From Isoetes taiwanensis (lineage: Eukaryota; Streptophyta; Lycopodiopsida; Isoetales; Isoetaceae), in the NCBI GenBank assembly GCA_021234155.1, contig JAJEKV010000788.1, forward strand, positions 1 through 64,000: 64,000 bases of DNA. Reading direction: 5' to 3'. The notes beneath the pieces were generated by a model, which worked only from the letters and a program-made list of their open reading frames with translations, was not told the origin of the DNA and ran no database searches. This document shows, piece by piece, positions 43,926 through 53,717 of the stretch (the stretch's first letter is position 1; each line of letters begins with the position of its first letter). The position numbers and the translations under genes are program-made.

Positions 43926-45781
43926 GAAGCCAATGGCAAAGGCTGCCTATTTGGACTTATTGGTCTATTTCCTGGAATTCCAGGCCACCTGGAGATAAAT
44001 TGGACTTCTCCTCTTTTCTAGCTGGAGTGAAAAAGCTTTCTTTGTCTTCATCATCCTTATCAGTCATGTTGTCTAGAGAACTATCAGCCATATTACATAA
44101 TGGACTTATTAGCCTATTGACATTGCTGTCAATTTCTAGGCCATTAGGAAGCATATCTGATTGGCTTATATTAACCACCCCCTGGTCTGTAGGACTTATA
44201 GGGTCAGTGTTTATTATGTCTTCTTCTGAGGAGAAAGTGATCTCCTTAGTACCTTTGTCCAGACTGTTACCAGTGTTATCTTCAAAATCCATAGGAGATC
44301 TGGTAAAGAATCTATATTTATCATTTGACTGACCTGCCTGCGCAGAAAGTAGTGGTGTGTTTGGGACAACTTCCTTTTCCATATCTTCCTGCCTTTCCAT
44401 CAATTCCAGCAGCACATCATGCAGTTCTTGATCTTCATTTGGTAACTGTTTCTCCACCTACTCATTAGGGGAGAATTTTAAGTTTCTAGGATTAGCATAC
44501 ATCCCCTTTGAACAGTCCCCTTTTATCAGTAGGGTTCCTCCAGCCGATATATCTGAATCAAAAGATTCAGGGTAGTCATTGATTGGAGGGAGTGAAGGTT
44601 CCACAATGGTTAAGGTATTACTTCTTATCAAGTGAGCAGGAGTAATACAAAGACTCCCTGGTTGGACCAGGTCTTTCTCCTTATTGTCTTGACCCTCCAC
44701 AGACTTGACCAAGACCTTGACCTTTTCTACCATTTTTTTGTGTTCATTTTTCTTTTTCCATATTTTCATGGAATTCCTTGATACTTGCTTTTCTTTTTCC
44801 AGTTTCTCTTTTTCCTGTTTGGCCCTTTGTTTCCTTGCTTTTTTATAAGCACTACTATTTTTATTTCTCTTTCTCCCATTCGAAGGAGTCCAGCTTTCTT
44901 TTGCCATGGTAGAATTTCTGGCTTCCTGATTGACTATGGGTTCGGGAGCTTATTTGTTCACTGGATTGACCCATTTTCCTTGGCATACACCCCCTCCATG
45001 CAATCTAAGTCCACAGATACCACACGGGGTTGGAAGACCATTCCAGTCCAATTTTAGCTTTTTTTCCTCCCCATAATAGTCCATGTATCTTACTTCCTTA
45101 GGTATGTCCTTCAAAATATCTACCTGTACCCAAATCCTGGGGGCTCTCTCTGGGACCGCCTCCCACCCAATATAATCTCCTATTTCAACAAATAGGTTCT
45201 TAAAAATGTCCTCATGCCAATACATGGGATTGAGTCCTTGAATTGAGCATGAAGCGGGGTGAAACAATTCCTTTAGATCATTTGGGTCAAATTTCCATTT
45301 TTGAAAATAAAACTGTGAATTTGCCTTGAAAATGGCCCCTTTTTTTTAACAGAAACTGGATTGTCTGAGTATCCTCACATTCGACCACAAAAAATGGGAA
45401 ATTGAGCCAGATAATGCTTCTTATATTAACATTCTTTCCCATTTTGCATAATTCCAATCTAATGGTTGAAAGTCTAACGCCCTCATGCCTAATACAACCA
45501 ATAACTGCTTTGGATTCTAGTTCTTTCAATCTGTTAGGAACAAAATCATGCTTTAGGAGAGGGATACCTCGAAATTCAGGTTTTGTTCTATGTTGTTGTT
45601 TCTGCAGCATCCTCCTATGTTCACGGTTTACTTCATCCAAGAGCGGTTGTACTAACTGGCTTTGCATTTGCACTGGGGAGATCGATTGAGATGTTGTTCT
45701 TCTTGCCATATTCTCGTCCGCCATGCAAGGAATGAGCCAATTGCCACAGACAAAAAAGGGCTTTTCACCTTTCTCTGACAT
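43926..45781 (-). pseudogene. L1 ORF1, N-terminal and central part
   Basis: From the ATG at 45781 (MSEKGEKPFFVCGNWLIPC) the frames give an RRM-like N-terminal domain of the type found in plant L1 ORF1 (VIGCIRHEGVRLSTIRL, FVVECEDTQTIQFLLKKRGHF) and then WVQVDILKDIPKEVRYMDYYG. A zinc knuckle CGICGLRLHGGGVC follows (about 45010). The last part is an Asp/Glu/Lys-rich tail with NGLEIDSNVNRLISP-type repeats, running into the chromovirus LTR. Shifts occur near 45290, 44940 and 44460. ORF1 proteins bind element RNA. Confidence 0.8.
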
Positions 45782-45784
45782 CCT

Positions 45785-48097
45785 TCAAAAAAAAAAAAGG
45801 GAAGACCAATAGGCCATGGGACCCATAAGATGGGCTAGTACAACAACAACTATTAGGATTACAAATTCCCTCAAAAAGTTTTCAAGGAAAATCACCCCTT
45901 TATTTCTATGGGCAATTTTTTATACACGATTGGGTTTCGGGGGTAAAACCCTTTGCAGTAATGATCGTACTAGAAAGTCAACATAAACCAGTTTATACAA
46001 AGAAGATCATTTTGATCGTTGTTCCCTCAATAAGTGGATATACATATTTAGCACCTCAAGAATGTATAATGCCAAGTCATACATAGATGTTGCTCTAAGA
46101 AGTTGTGAAAGCATGGATGTAATGCTAATGTCAATAACAGTTTCTGATCATCATAAAAGCAAGACATCTTAGAAGTGTATCATTCTCATCTTCAATGACC
46201 TGTGGCTGGAAACATTTGTATCTCGTCTCCCATGGAAATTGTGGCCGTTGTTTCAATCAGTAGTTAGTGGGATTCTGTATAAATTGATACAATAGCTACA
46301 AACTTCTTTCTGGACGAAGAAGCAAGTAAATAAACTTGTGGTCCATACGCTAAAGTAGGGTTTAGATGTGGAGTTCTAGAGATACATATCCTCTATTTTC
46401 CTTAGGTTCTAGAGCTCATCAAAGCAGATGTCAGTGAGTCCCTGGACTAGTGGGGGCAGCATTATGAGCTCGGTTGTGAGTGCTTTGGTCTCCAAGCCTA
46501 AGGTCCTACCTCCAGGCTCGTGGTTGATCCTATCCACACAAGGCTTGGAGGAGGGGCGGACAAACATGGAGCCTTACCTTGTTTGATTCAATTTTCCAAC
46601 CCTGTCAGTGAATATTTTGTCATCTACTTTGTAGAGATACCTATCCTCTATTCTTTTTAGGTTCTAGAGATCATCAAAGCAGATGTTAGCATTCATAGTT
46701 GATCCTATCCTCATAGGGTTTGGGAGGAGGATAGACGAATTAGACCCTTATCTTGTTTACATCCAATTTTCCAGCCTCGTTAGTAAATCTTTTGTCATTA
46801 AATACCCAACTCATTTCTATACTAGATTCTAATATATAAGCTAGGGCACTATCATAAGTGCACTCTGAAAATCATATTCTTATCCCTCTCTCTCTTGCTA
46901 ACTTATGTAGTTGTTGTTATTGTGGGCTAGGGCACACATCCTTCTACATGCCCTAACCATCGTACATGGCCTTTATCCACATCGAGGAGCTCGGGCGTGT
47001 TCCAATCCTCCTACCAATTAATGCCCTCCATGAGAATTTTCTAAGCCGAATAAGCTGATAAGAAATCTTTGCAAACATTGTACCCACAAAAGTTGCATAG
47101 AGAAAAATCTCTAGGCCAAAACCTCGTAGATTAATGTTTTACTTTTTAAAGTTACGTAGAAAACTTTGTAAGTATTCATGCACCTAATACCTAGCCTATC
47201 CAATAATCGATTTGTTTTTCTCAACATTTTGAAAATGCAGCTTTAAGTTCCACATGGATGGGCATTTTCTATAAAATAACGTGCGTAGAATTCCAACATT
47301 CCTCAGTTTAACTTAACAAGCTGATGGGCGATAAAAATTGAACGACTGTGAATTTTTGACCAAAATTAACCTGTCCCTTAAAGATAAAATCTATTGCAAT
47401 TTTTTTGATGCAATGTCAGGAGAAAACAAATAGAAAAGCCCAAATTTCAAAGTCAATAATTTTTTGTTAGACAGGTTTGTCCCAAAAAAAAAAAAAATTG
47501 TATTTGAGAAATTTTCTAGTGGCCACCAAGGATGATCAGAATTACTCGTTTTAAGAAGCCAATATGATGGGTTGTTAAGTCATTTTGCTTGAGCATCCAA
47601 TGAAAAGCCAGAAATAGCATGTACAATTTCTATTCCTTAGCCAAAATTCTAGGACTCGGACCAAAAATTTGACTCCAAAGATTTGACATTCAAGATTGTC
47701 CTCCACCTTTGCTTCGAACAGCTGAAAGAAGTCCATGTTCTTCATAACTGAGAATCACATTTATTCTTTGCTACCACAATCCATGTCCTTTTATAGATCA
47801 CTTAATCCTTGATATCTTAAGACTAAGCTTGAAAACATCATCAATTAAGGAGCCAAGACTACATAGGGACACAAGGAGGAGCAAAGGACTGGTGCCATTA
47901 TCTACCATAAAATAATGCTTAAAGGTGATACTGCTAAAACTTTCAATTGTTTATTTCCATAAGCTCAGTGAACTCCGCACCCACATTATCATTACCTTAG
48001 TGGAAAAGGAATAAAAGAGTCAACAAACTATCATAAGGAGGATACTGTCAAAAGCTAAAAGGGGCGGGAAAAATGGAGGCTAACCCTAAAAACGATC
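45785..48097. other. Region without a recognisable gene
   Basis: AT-rich, with no supported ORF. It includes a diverged tandem duplication (see 46380-46800). Confidence 0.45.
46380..46800. repeat. Diverged tandem duplication
   Basis: A block starting GATACATATCCTCTATT (46380-46624) is repeated from GATACCTATCCTCTATT (46636-46800); both contain CATCAAAGCAGATGT, GTTGATCCTATCC and CCAATTTTCCA.. motifs. The first copy has about 80 bp extra in the middle. Confidence 0.7.
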
Positions 48098-48108
48098 GGA
48101 GTATAAAT
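48098..48108 (+). promoter_or_regulatory. Possible TATA box
   Basis: GAGTATAAATC lies about 95 bp before the ATG of the cysteine-rich ORF. This is consensus only. Confidence 0.35.
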
Positions 48109-48197
48109 CACAACACTGAAAGTTTTCTTTTAGGGTTCTTACAGATTGCATAGAGAAGGCGCCCTCAGAAGGCCAGATTTAGCGCAGCCCGATCAAC

Positions 48198-48756
48198 ATG
48201 GACAAAGGCAAAAAGTTTTTTTGAAGCGTCAGTGGAGCCAGAGGCAGCATCAAGGAAAAGAGCTCGTTCAGGGAACCCGGGAAATCTCACAGTCCCGTGG
48301 AATCCAGAGCTGGAGGAGGAAGGACTCTGGTGTATATGTGAGGAAGATTGTCTATGTTTAGAGAAAGGGCTTACGTCCTGCCTGAATTGTGGTCGGGTAC
48401 ACTGTTTATTCTGGGATCGGATTCATCATGCGCAGACTATGAAGGACACAGGATATAATTTGAAGCTACTAGATGTAAAGGAGGTTCTAGCTGACCAAAA
48501 CGATTCAGTAAGAAGACGAGATAAGGAAAGGGTAATGAAGTGTTTTAATTTGTTACAACTAAATGCATCAATCCAGAAGTCCGCAAATTACCAGCATGAT
48601 CTACTGATAGGAGATTTCGGTAAGATATGTGTCATCTGCTGTGAGAAAAACACGACTGAGTATATATGTCGAGCGCTGTTGGCAAGAAACTTGGAGAAAA
48701 TAAAAAAAGACGGGGAGACCTCGATGAAGAAGGGACGGGCAAGTAAATCAAAGTGA
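48198..48756 (+). CDS. Small cysteine-rich protein, unrecognised, one frameshift at the start
   Basis: The main frame (from 48232) lacks its own ATG. An ATG at 48198 (MDKGKKFF) joins it if one T of the T7 run at 48215-48221 is an error or mutation. The protein of about 185 residues has a Cys/His cluster WCICEEDCLCLEKGLTSCLNC followed by GRVHC and DRIHH, which looks like a compact zinc-binding module, and a second small cluster KICVICCEKN near the C-terminus. The end is Lys-rich (KKDGETSMKKGRASKSK). It lies 1.4 kb upstream of the plus-strand LINE ORF1 and could be a leader ORF of that element or a separate gene. No family was recognised. Confidence 0.5.
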
Positions 48757-49527
48757 GGAACAGAAGAATACCGGAGCAAGCAGAAGAGGGAAGGCAACGG
48801 GGGGCGCCCTCGAAAATTTTTTGTTTTGATTTTGATTTGTTTTGTTTATGTTCTGTTTTATTTCTGCTAGAAAACACTTTTCCAGTACTACTCTCCATCC
48901 TACCTTTTAGATTATATATGTTTAAGCATCCAGCAATCGGAAAAGGCAAACTCCTCCATGATTGGACGTCTAAATCCATCTCCCTGGACACAAAGATCCA
49001 GGAATGGAATTGTAATTTTCTATGTATCCAAATAGGAAGTGATTTAACCATGCTATTACTTCAAAAATTTGGGAAATGGTATCATAATAGCATTAAATCT
49101 GAGTAGGAACTACCTAAACTAAGCGAGTGGTGAAAATCTTGGAGTCATAGAGGATACAAGTAGTGTAATTGCGGGCAGAAATATAGGAAGAATAGTTAAA
49201 CAGATAAAAATTACAGTTAGAATAGCAATTAAGCGACGAGCCTCAAAAAGGCAGCGGGCTTTGGACACGACGATAAATTGCAAATCAGCTACGAACTAAA
49301 ATCATCAGAACAAGCGTGGACAACATGGTGAGGCGTGACACTAAATATGAAGGTGGCGAATACAAGAAGAACCTAAGTCGCTAGAATAAGATAGGCAAAG
49401 ATGGGGACAGCTTAGAAAATATACAGACGGGACAAAAATGAAGGCACATAAGCGACAAAATAGGGAATGCAGCAGAAATTGGGACTGCACAGGAAAGGCA
49501 AATTTATCTGAGTAAAAAGTGGACGGA

Positions 49528-49810
49528 ATAAGTTACGGGACAGAGAGGCCCAGCCTCCGCCGTACACCAGGATAGTGAGGGCTGGACCCACCAACTGGTA
49601 ATCCGGACCACTATAAACTCGAAATCATCATGAGAACAACAAAATTTGATCACCATAGAATACCAGCCAGCATGAAATGATACAATATATATGTATAAAA
49701 GTGTTATAGTCAAAAAGGAGACTGGGATACGCTACGGATTGAGGGGTCTAACCCCTTCCGTAGGCCAGGATAGCGAGGGCACGACCCTCCAACTAATTCC
49801 CGGATCACCA
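49528..49810 (+). repeat. Diverged monomers in the LINE-B leader
   Basis: A block CCGTACACCAGGATAGTGAGG with GGACCCACCAACTGGTAATCCGG-like continuation (49558-49610) recurs as CCGTAGGCCAGGATAGCGAGG with CGACCCTCCAACTAATTCCCGG (49758-49806). They are about 200 bp apart, and a third weaker piece lies near 49876. Repeated 5-prime monomers are typical of LINE promoters. Confidence 0.6.
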
Positions 49811-50134
49811 AAATGACTGAATAAAGGTATAAATAAATAATATTCCGGTAGGCAACTACCGAATCTTGGATTGACACAGAGAGGGTCACCCCCGGCCAAT
49901 CAGCGAGAATGGAAAGACGACGAGATCTAAATGGTGAATCAAGTGGTGGGCAGAATAATTAATAAGTATGGCTATTTCAAAATTCAAACTCGGAGTTCAC
50001 GGTGTTTTTTGAGTAAGAGACCGTTTAGAGACAGAATATATATACTTTACGGAAGAGGTGCAGCTACCTTACCAGAAGAATTCCATTGAAGTAACCCAGA
50101 CAAGAATCACCGCTGCATACTGTATTTAGGAACG

Positions 50135-50938
50135 ATGGCGGAAAGCACCGGCCTCAGCCAACAGAAGAGAGCAGATATGGCAAGAGCACCAGTAAGCCAA
50201 CAGGATCTCAAAGCTTTTTTGGATCAAATGAACAAGCAGCTGGAGTCTAGAATCCCGAGCATGGATGCACTCAGCACGCTGGCGGATACGACCAACCGCA
50301 ACAAAATAGCCATCTCCAGCATGGACGTAAGGATAGGAGGGGTCGAGAGGACAAGCGAGGAGATGCAGCGCAGGATAAACGAGATTGAAGAAGAAAAAGC
50401 TAAGATCATGCAGAGGCTGGTTGAGTTAGAAAAAGCAAATGTTGAGTTAGATGCATGAGAATCATTTGATAGAATAAAGCCGCATATCATGGAATTTGAG
50501 GAGCAGAATAGAATTAAGCATGACGTTAGGCTGATAGGGGTAGCAGAGAAACCTAATGAAGACACATATTGAGTTATTGCAGAAATAATAGAGACAGTTT
50601 TTAAAGAACACCGGAGCATCATCGTCAAAGCAATGCGGTCAGGCCAATGGAGAGGTCGGTCGAGGCACATAAACCTAACACTCAGAGACCTGACAGCCAA
50701 GGAGAGGATACTGTGCATGGGATCCAGGCTAAGGAATGGGATCAAAGTACAGGAAGCTCTAACGGTCATACAACGTCAGGGGCTACACAGGGAACTGGCC
50801 AGGGCCAGGGAATTGAATCAGGCAGGGATATATGTGGGAGTCAGGAATGGCAAAATGTACCTGCACAAGAGGGTCAGAGAGCAAAAACTCCTAGGACAAG
50901 AACAAAATATGGAGAGACGGAGTCCACAAAGTCAATAG
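50135..50938 (+). pseudogene. LINE-B ORF1, coiled-coil RNA-binding protein with two in-frame TGA
   Basis: One frame of 268 codons starts MAESTGLSQQKRADMARA. Residues about 25-107 are a coiled coil (LDQMNKQLESRIPSMDAL, then EEMQRRINEIEEEKAKIMQR). TGA codons interrupt at 50456 and 50570. The rest (RIKHDVRLIGVAEKPNEDTY, then INLTLRDLTAKERIL and a basic end) has the layout of the mammalian-L1-type ORF1 with coiled coil, RRM-like and C-terminal domains. Both TGAs could come from CGA by C-to-T change, consistent with methylation-driven decay. ORF1 trimers coat LINE RNA. Confidence 0.6.
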
Positions 50939-51205
50939 AGGTGGAGAAGGAGAATATCAACCCCTTGGTGGTTATGCCACAAGGGCAGGAAAGCAGAGCC
51001 TTGGGGGGGCACCGAAGGCGATAGCCCTAGAAGTAATACAACCCAGAGGAGCAGAAAGAAGCGGAAATGGGGTCGGCGAAGACCGAATGCCCCAAGCCGG
51101 AATCATGGGCCCAACCTCGATCACAAAGACTAGAGGACGACCGAGAAGAGTAGGCAACGGGGCAGAACACATAGAAATCCCGAAGGAGCAGCCTCGAGGG
51201 AAGAG

Positions 51206-53287
51206 ATGATGACAATATGGTACTGGAATTGTACCGGATACCCCTGGGATGACGGAGAGAGGCTTGAGGGAGCCCACAGCTACGACATAATATGTCTGGT
51301 AGAGACATGGGAACACAAGATCAATTATAAACATTGCAAGAAATATCAGAAACACATAGAGTTCCTGATATCTAAAGCCCTGTGGACAGGCAAACTAGAA
51401 GAGGACGCCAATCTCTTCTCTAAACTCATACTGCAAGCTGCATCTGAGATCTTCGGATATACTAAGAAATGTCCACAACACAAACCATGCAACTCGTGGT
51501 GGGATAAAGAATGCACAGAAGCACGAGCAAAGCTGCCAAATAATTGCATTGCAAGGCCAACCTGGTACAAGCGGTTCTTGAGAGCCAAAAAGCGGATATA
51601 CTTTAAACAAAGGCAAGCATATCTATGTGACCAATTCAAAAAAGCGTCCAAGTCCTTCTGGAACACGCTGCAGGTTAAACAAGAATATCATACACTAAAT
51701 TTAGATGCTCTGTCTAAATTGATTGCAGATATTTATGAAAAGGACCAGACCGATAGCATGCCAATTCTGACTATTCATGACTCATTGTTCACAGAGAAAG
51801 AAGTACAAGAAGTAATATCAGAGATGGCAAATGGCACGGCACATGATCCAGATGGCATTTGCATAGAATTGGTTAAATGGAGTGGTCAAAATACATGGGC
51901 AGTACTAACATGTCTATTGAATGACAGCGTGAATGAAGGCCTTCCAGCAAACTGGAAACTCAATAGAGTGCACCCCATTCACAAGACGAGCGACAGGAAA
52001 GATGCATCAAACTACAGAACTATATTGATTGGGAGCACTTTTGCTAAGATAATGGGGAGTCTATTAGAAAAGAAACTTAGCTCTTGGGCAGAAGCAAACA
52101 ACAAACGGTCATGTTTCCAGGCAGGATTTCGCAGGGAACATAACACTCTAGATCATGCTCTTACTCTCAGAGTGCTTATCGAAAAAGCAAAGACTCCTAA
52201 ACATGCCCTGTATGTTGCTTTTGTTGACTTTTCCAAAGCATTTGATACGGTTTCCAGGAAAGAACTAGGTGAGCAAATAGCACGCATTGGAGTTCCTTAT
52301 GAGATAAGAGGCGCAGTCTCGCATTTGTATTCAGAGGTGCTCATTAAATTGGGCTGGGATATGAAAGATTTGGTCAGGAACACCATTGGGGTACGCCAAG
52401 GGTGTCCGCTATCTCCTACCTTGTTTGGTCTATTCATAGACGAACTGGAGGAATGGCTTAGAAGGAGATCCATAGTAGGTACACTGCTTGGTTCATACAT
52501 AGTTCAGCTACTCATGTATGCGGATGACGTTGCTTTGATGGCAGACAAGGAGAAAGTTCTGCAATGCCACTTGGATAGTTTGGAAGCATTTAGTACTGCA
52601 AAGCAAATGAAAGTAAACCTTTCAAAATCAAAGATTATGATCTTTGGGACCAGAGATCGGCCAAGATTCACGTATGGTGGAAGTGAACTACAGTCGGTAG
52701 ATTGCTACAGATATTTGGGAATAGATTTTTCCTCCAAATATAACTGGAAGGAATGCATCAAAAATAGAGTCACAAGAGGCAAATCAGCGCTGCACAGTAT
52801 GCTTTCCAAGTGCTCTAAGGCAGCACTGCATAACTGGGGTTTGAAGAAGATATTGTTCAAAACCTTAGTGCAAACAATCACCTTATATGGATTACCTATA
52901 TGGGGGCCGGGTATCTCCAAAAAGCTATGGAATCAGATTGAAAACGTGCAAAAAACTTTCATCCAAGATGAACTTGGCACCAGATACCAAATCCCATACG
53001 CTATTCTGCTTGCTGAGACTGGTCTACTCCCTTTAGAAGTGGAGGCTTTATTCCAAGCCATTAATTTTGTAAACAGACTGAAAGAGCAAGCACCGGACAG
53101 ACTATCTCATATAGCAATGGTAAATTCAGAACAACAAGGATGGTATCGAGATATGATGAATTGGGCTGGCAGATGGGGTGTGACAGAAGCTAATTGGCCA
53201 GAGAACAAATCAGAAGCACGCACCCTTTTGGTCCAGTTGGCCAACACAGGCATGTGGTCCGCTCCTGGTAGCCGAATGCAACACTAG
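51206..53287 (+). CDS. LINE-B ORF2, reverse transcriptase with endonuclease deletion
   Basis: The frame of 693 codons starts TIWYWNCTGYPWDD...IICLVETW, the first endonuclease strand and the catalytic-Glu box. It then jumps at about residue 35 to the linker after the endonuclease (INYKHCKKYQKH), so nearly 200 residues of the domain are missing without breaking the frame. The RT is complete: DPDGICIELVK, VHPIHKTSDRKDASNYR, FVDFSKAFDTVS (motif A, about 340), GVRQGCPLSPTLFG (motif B, about 396), LLMYADDVAL (motif C, about 436), KVNLSKSKIMIFG and CYRYLGIDF. After the stop, a further frame (53309-53530) holds CKACDMNCIESE, a truncated zinc knuckle. It could prime from existing nicks only. Confidence 0.85.
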   Translation: MMTIWYWNCTGYPWDDGERLEGAHSYDIICLVETWEHKINYKHCKKYQKHIEFLISKALWTGKLEEDANLFSKLILQAASEIFGYTKKCPQHKPCNSWWDKECTEARAKLPNNCIARPTWYKRFLRAKKRIYFKQRQAYLCDQFKKASKSFWNTLQVKQEYHTLNLDALSKLIADIYEKDQTDSMPILTIHDSLFTEKEVQEVISEMANGTAHDPDGICIELVKWSGQNTWAVLTCLLNDSVNEGLPANWKLNRVHPIHKTSDRKDASNYRTILIGSTFAKIMGSLLEKKLSSWAEANNKRSCFQAGFRREHNTLDHALTLRVLIEKAKTPKHALYVAFVDFSKAFDTVSRKELGEQIARIGVPYEIRGAVSHLYSEVLIKLGWDMKDLVRNTIGVRQGCPLSPTLFGLFIDELEEWLRRRSIVGTLLGSYIVQLLMYADDVALMADKEKVLQCHLDSLEAFSTAKQMKVNLSKSKIMIFGTRDRPRFTYGGSELQSVDCYRYLGIDFSSKYNWKECIKNRVTRGKSALHSMLSKCSKAALHNWGLKKILFKTLVQTITLYGLPIWGPGISKKLWNQIENVQKTFIQDELGTRYQIPYAILLAETGLLPLEVEALFQAINFVNRLKEQAPDRLSHIAMVNSEQQGWYRDMMNWAGRWGVTEANWPENKSEARTLLVQLANTGMWSAPGSRMQH

Positions 53288-53717
53288 AAGGCATATATTA
53301 ATCAAACATTGGAGCATGGCAGCCAAGGGTATCTGAATTCGGATATCCCGAGGTCGTTAAAACATGTAATCGCACGCTACAGAACTAGTTCCCACAAATT
53401 GGCTATTGAGACTGGTAGATGGTATAAAATCCCAATTGAGGAAAGGGTTTGCAAGGCCTGTGATATGAACTGCATAGAAAGTGAAGTATGTATTTGCCAG
53501 CTGCCCGGCATATTCAGAAATCAAAAAGAAGTTCAGAATTCAAGTACAGGATTTCAGATCCTTATTTTCATTATCATTTTTCGACTTGGGTTTGTATTTA
53601 AGGCGGTGGATGCATACCGTTCCTTACTACTGAAACTATAACTGTAAAGATTTGCAGGCTCCATGGCTCTCTTCAGGGTCCAAGGTGAGCTAGTTAAATA
53701 AATAAAAAAATAAATAT

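Larger units (their letters stand above)
23358..45784 (-). mobile_element. L1-type LINE broken by two later insertions
   Basis: Minus-strand pieces at 45781-43926, 30915-29490 and 26591-23587 are consecutive parts of one L1-type element: ORF1, then ORF2 with APE endonuclease, RT and a C-terminal zinc knuckle. The 3-prime end is marked on the plus strand by a T-rich run (23358-23386), i.e. a poly(A)-like tail on the minus strand. Removing the 2.9-kb and 13-kb insertions gives an element of about 6.5 kb, a normal plant L1 size. No target duplication could be identified. Confidence 0.85.
49528..53717 (+). mobile_element. LINE-B: two-ORF LINE lacking most of the endonuclease
   Basis: Leader monomers, a coiled-coil ORF1 (50135-50938), ORF2 with a full RT (51206-53287), a broken C-terminal zinc knuckle and an A/T-rich tail (TAAATAAATAAAAAAATAAAT, 53694-53714) form one unit. 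RT motifs differ clearly from the L1 copy at 23-45 kb, so this is a different clade. The true 5-prime end may lie farther upstream. Confidence 0.75.

Noticed and set aside
43921-43930. GAAGC as chromovirus target duplication matching CAGGC at 30911-30915
   Set aside because: Two of five bases differ and the LTR edge is diverged, so it is not reliable.
45795-45865. ACAACAACAAC near 45840 as target duplication partner of GTTGTTGTT at 23347
   Set aside because: It is an inverted, not a direct, match and is low-complexity.
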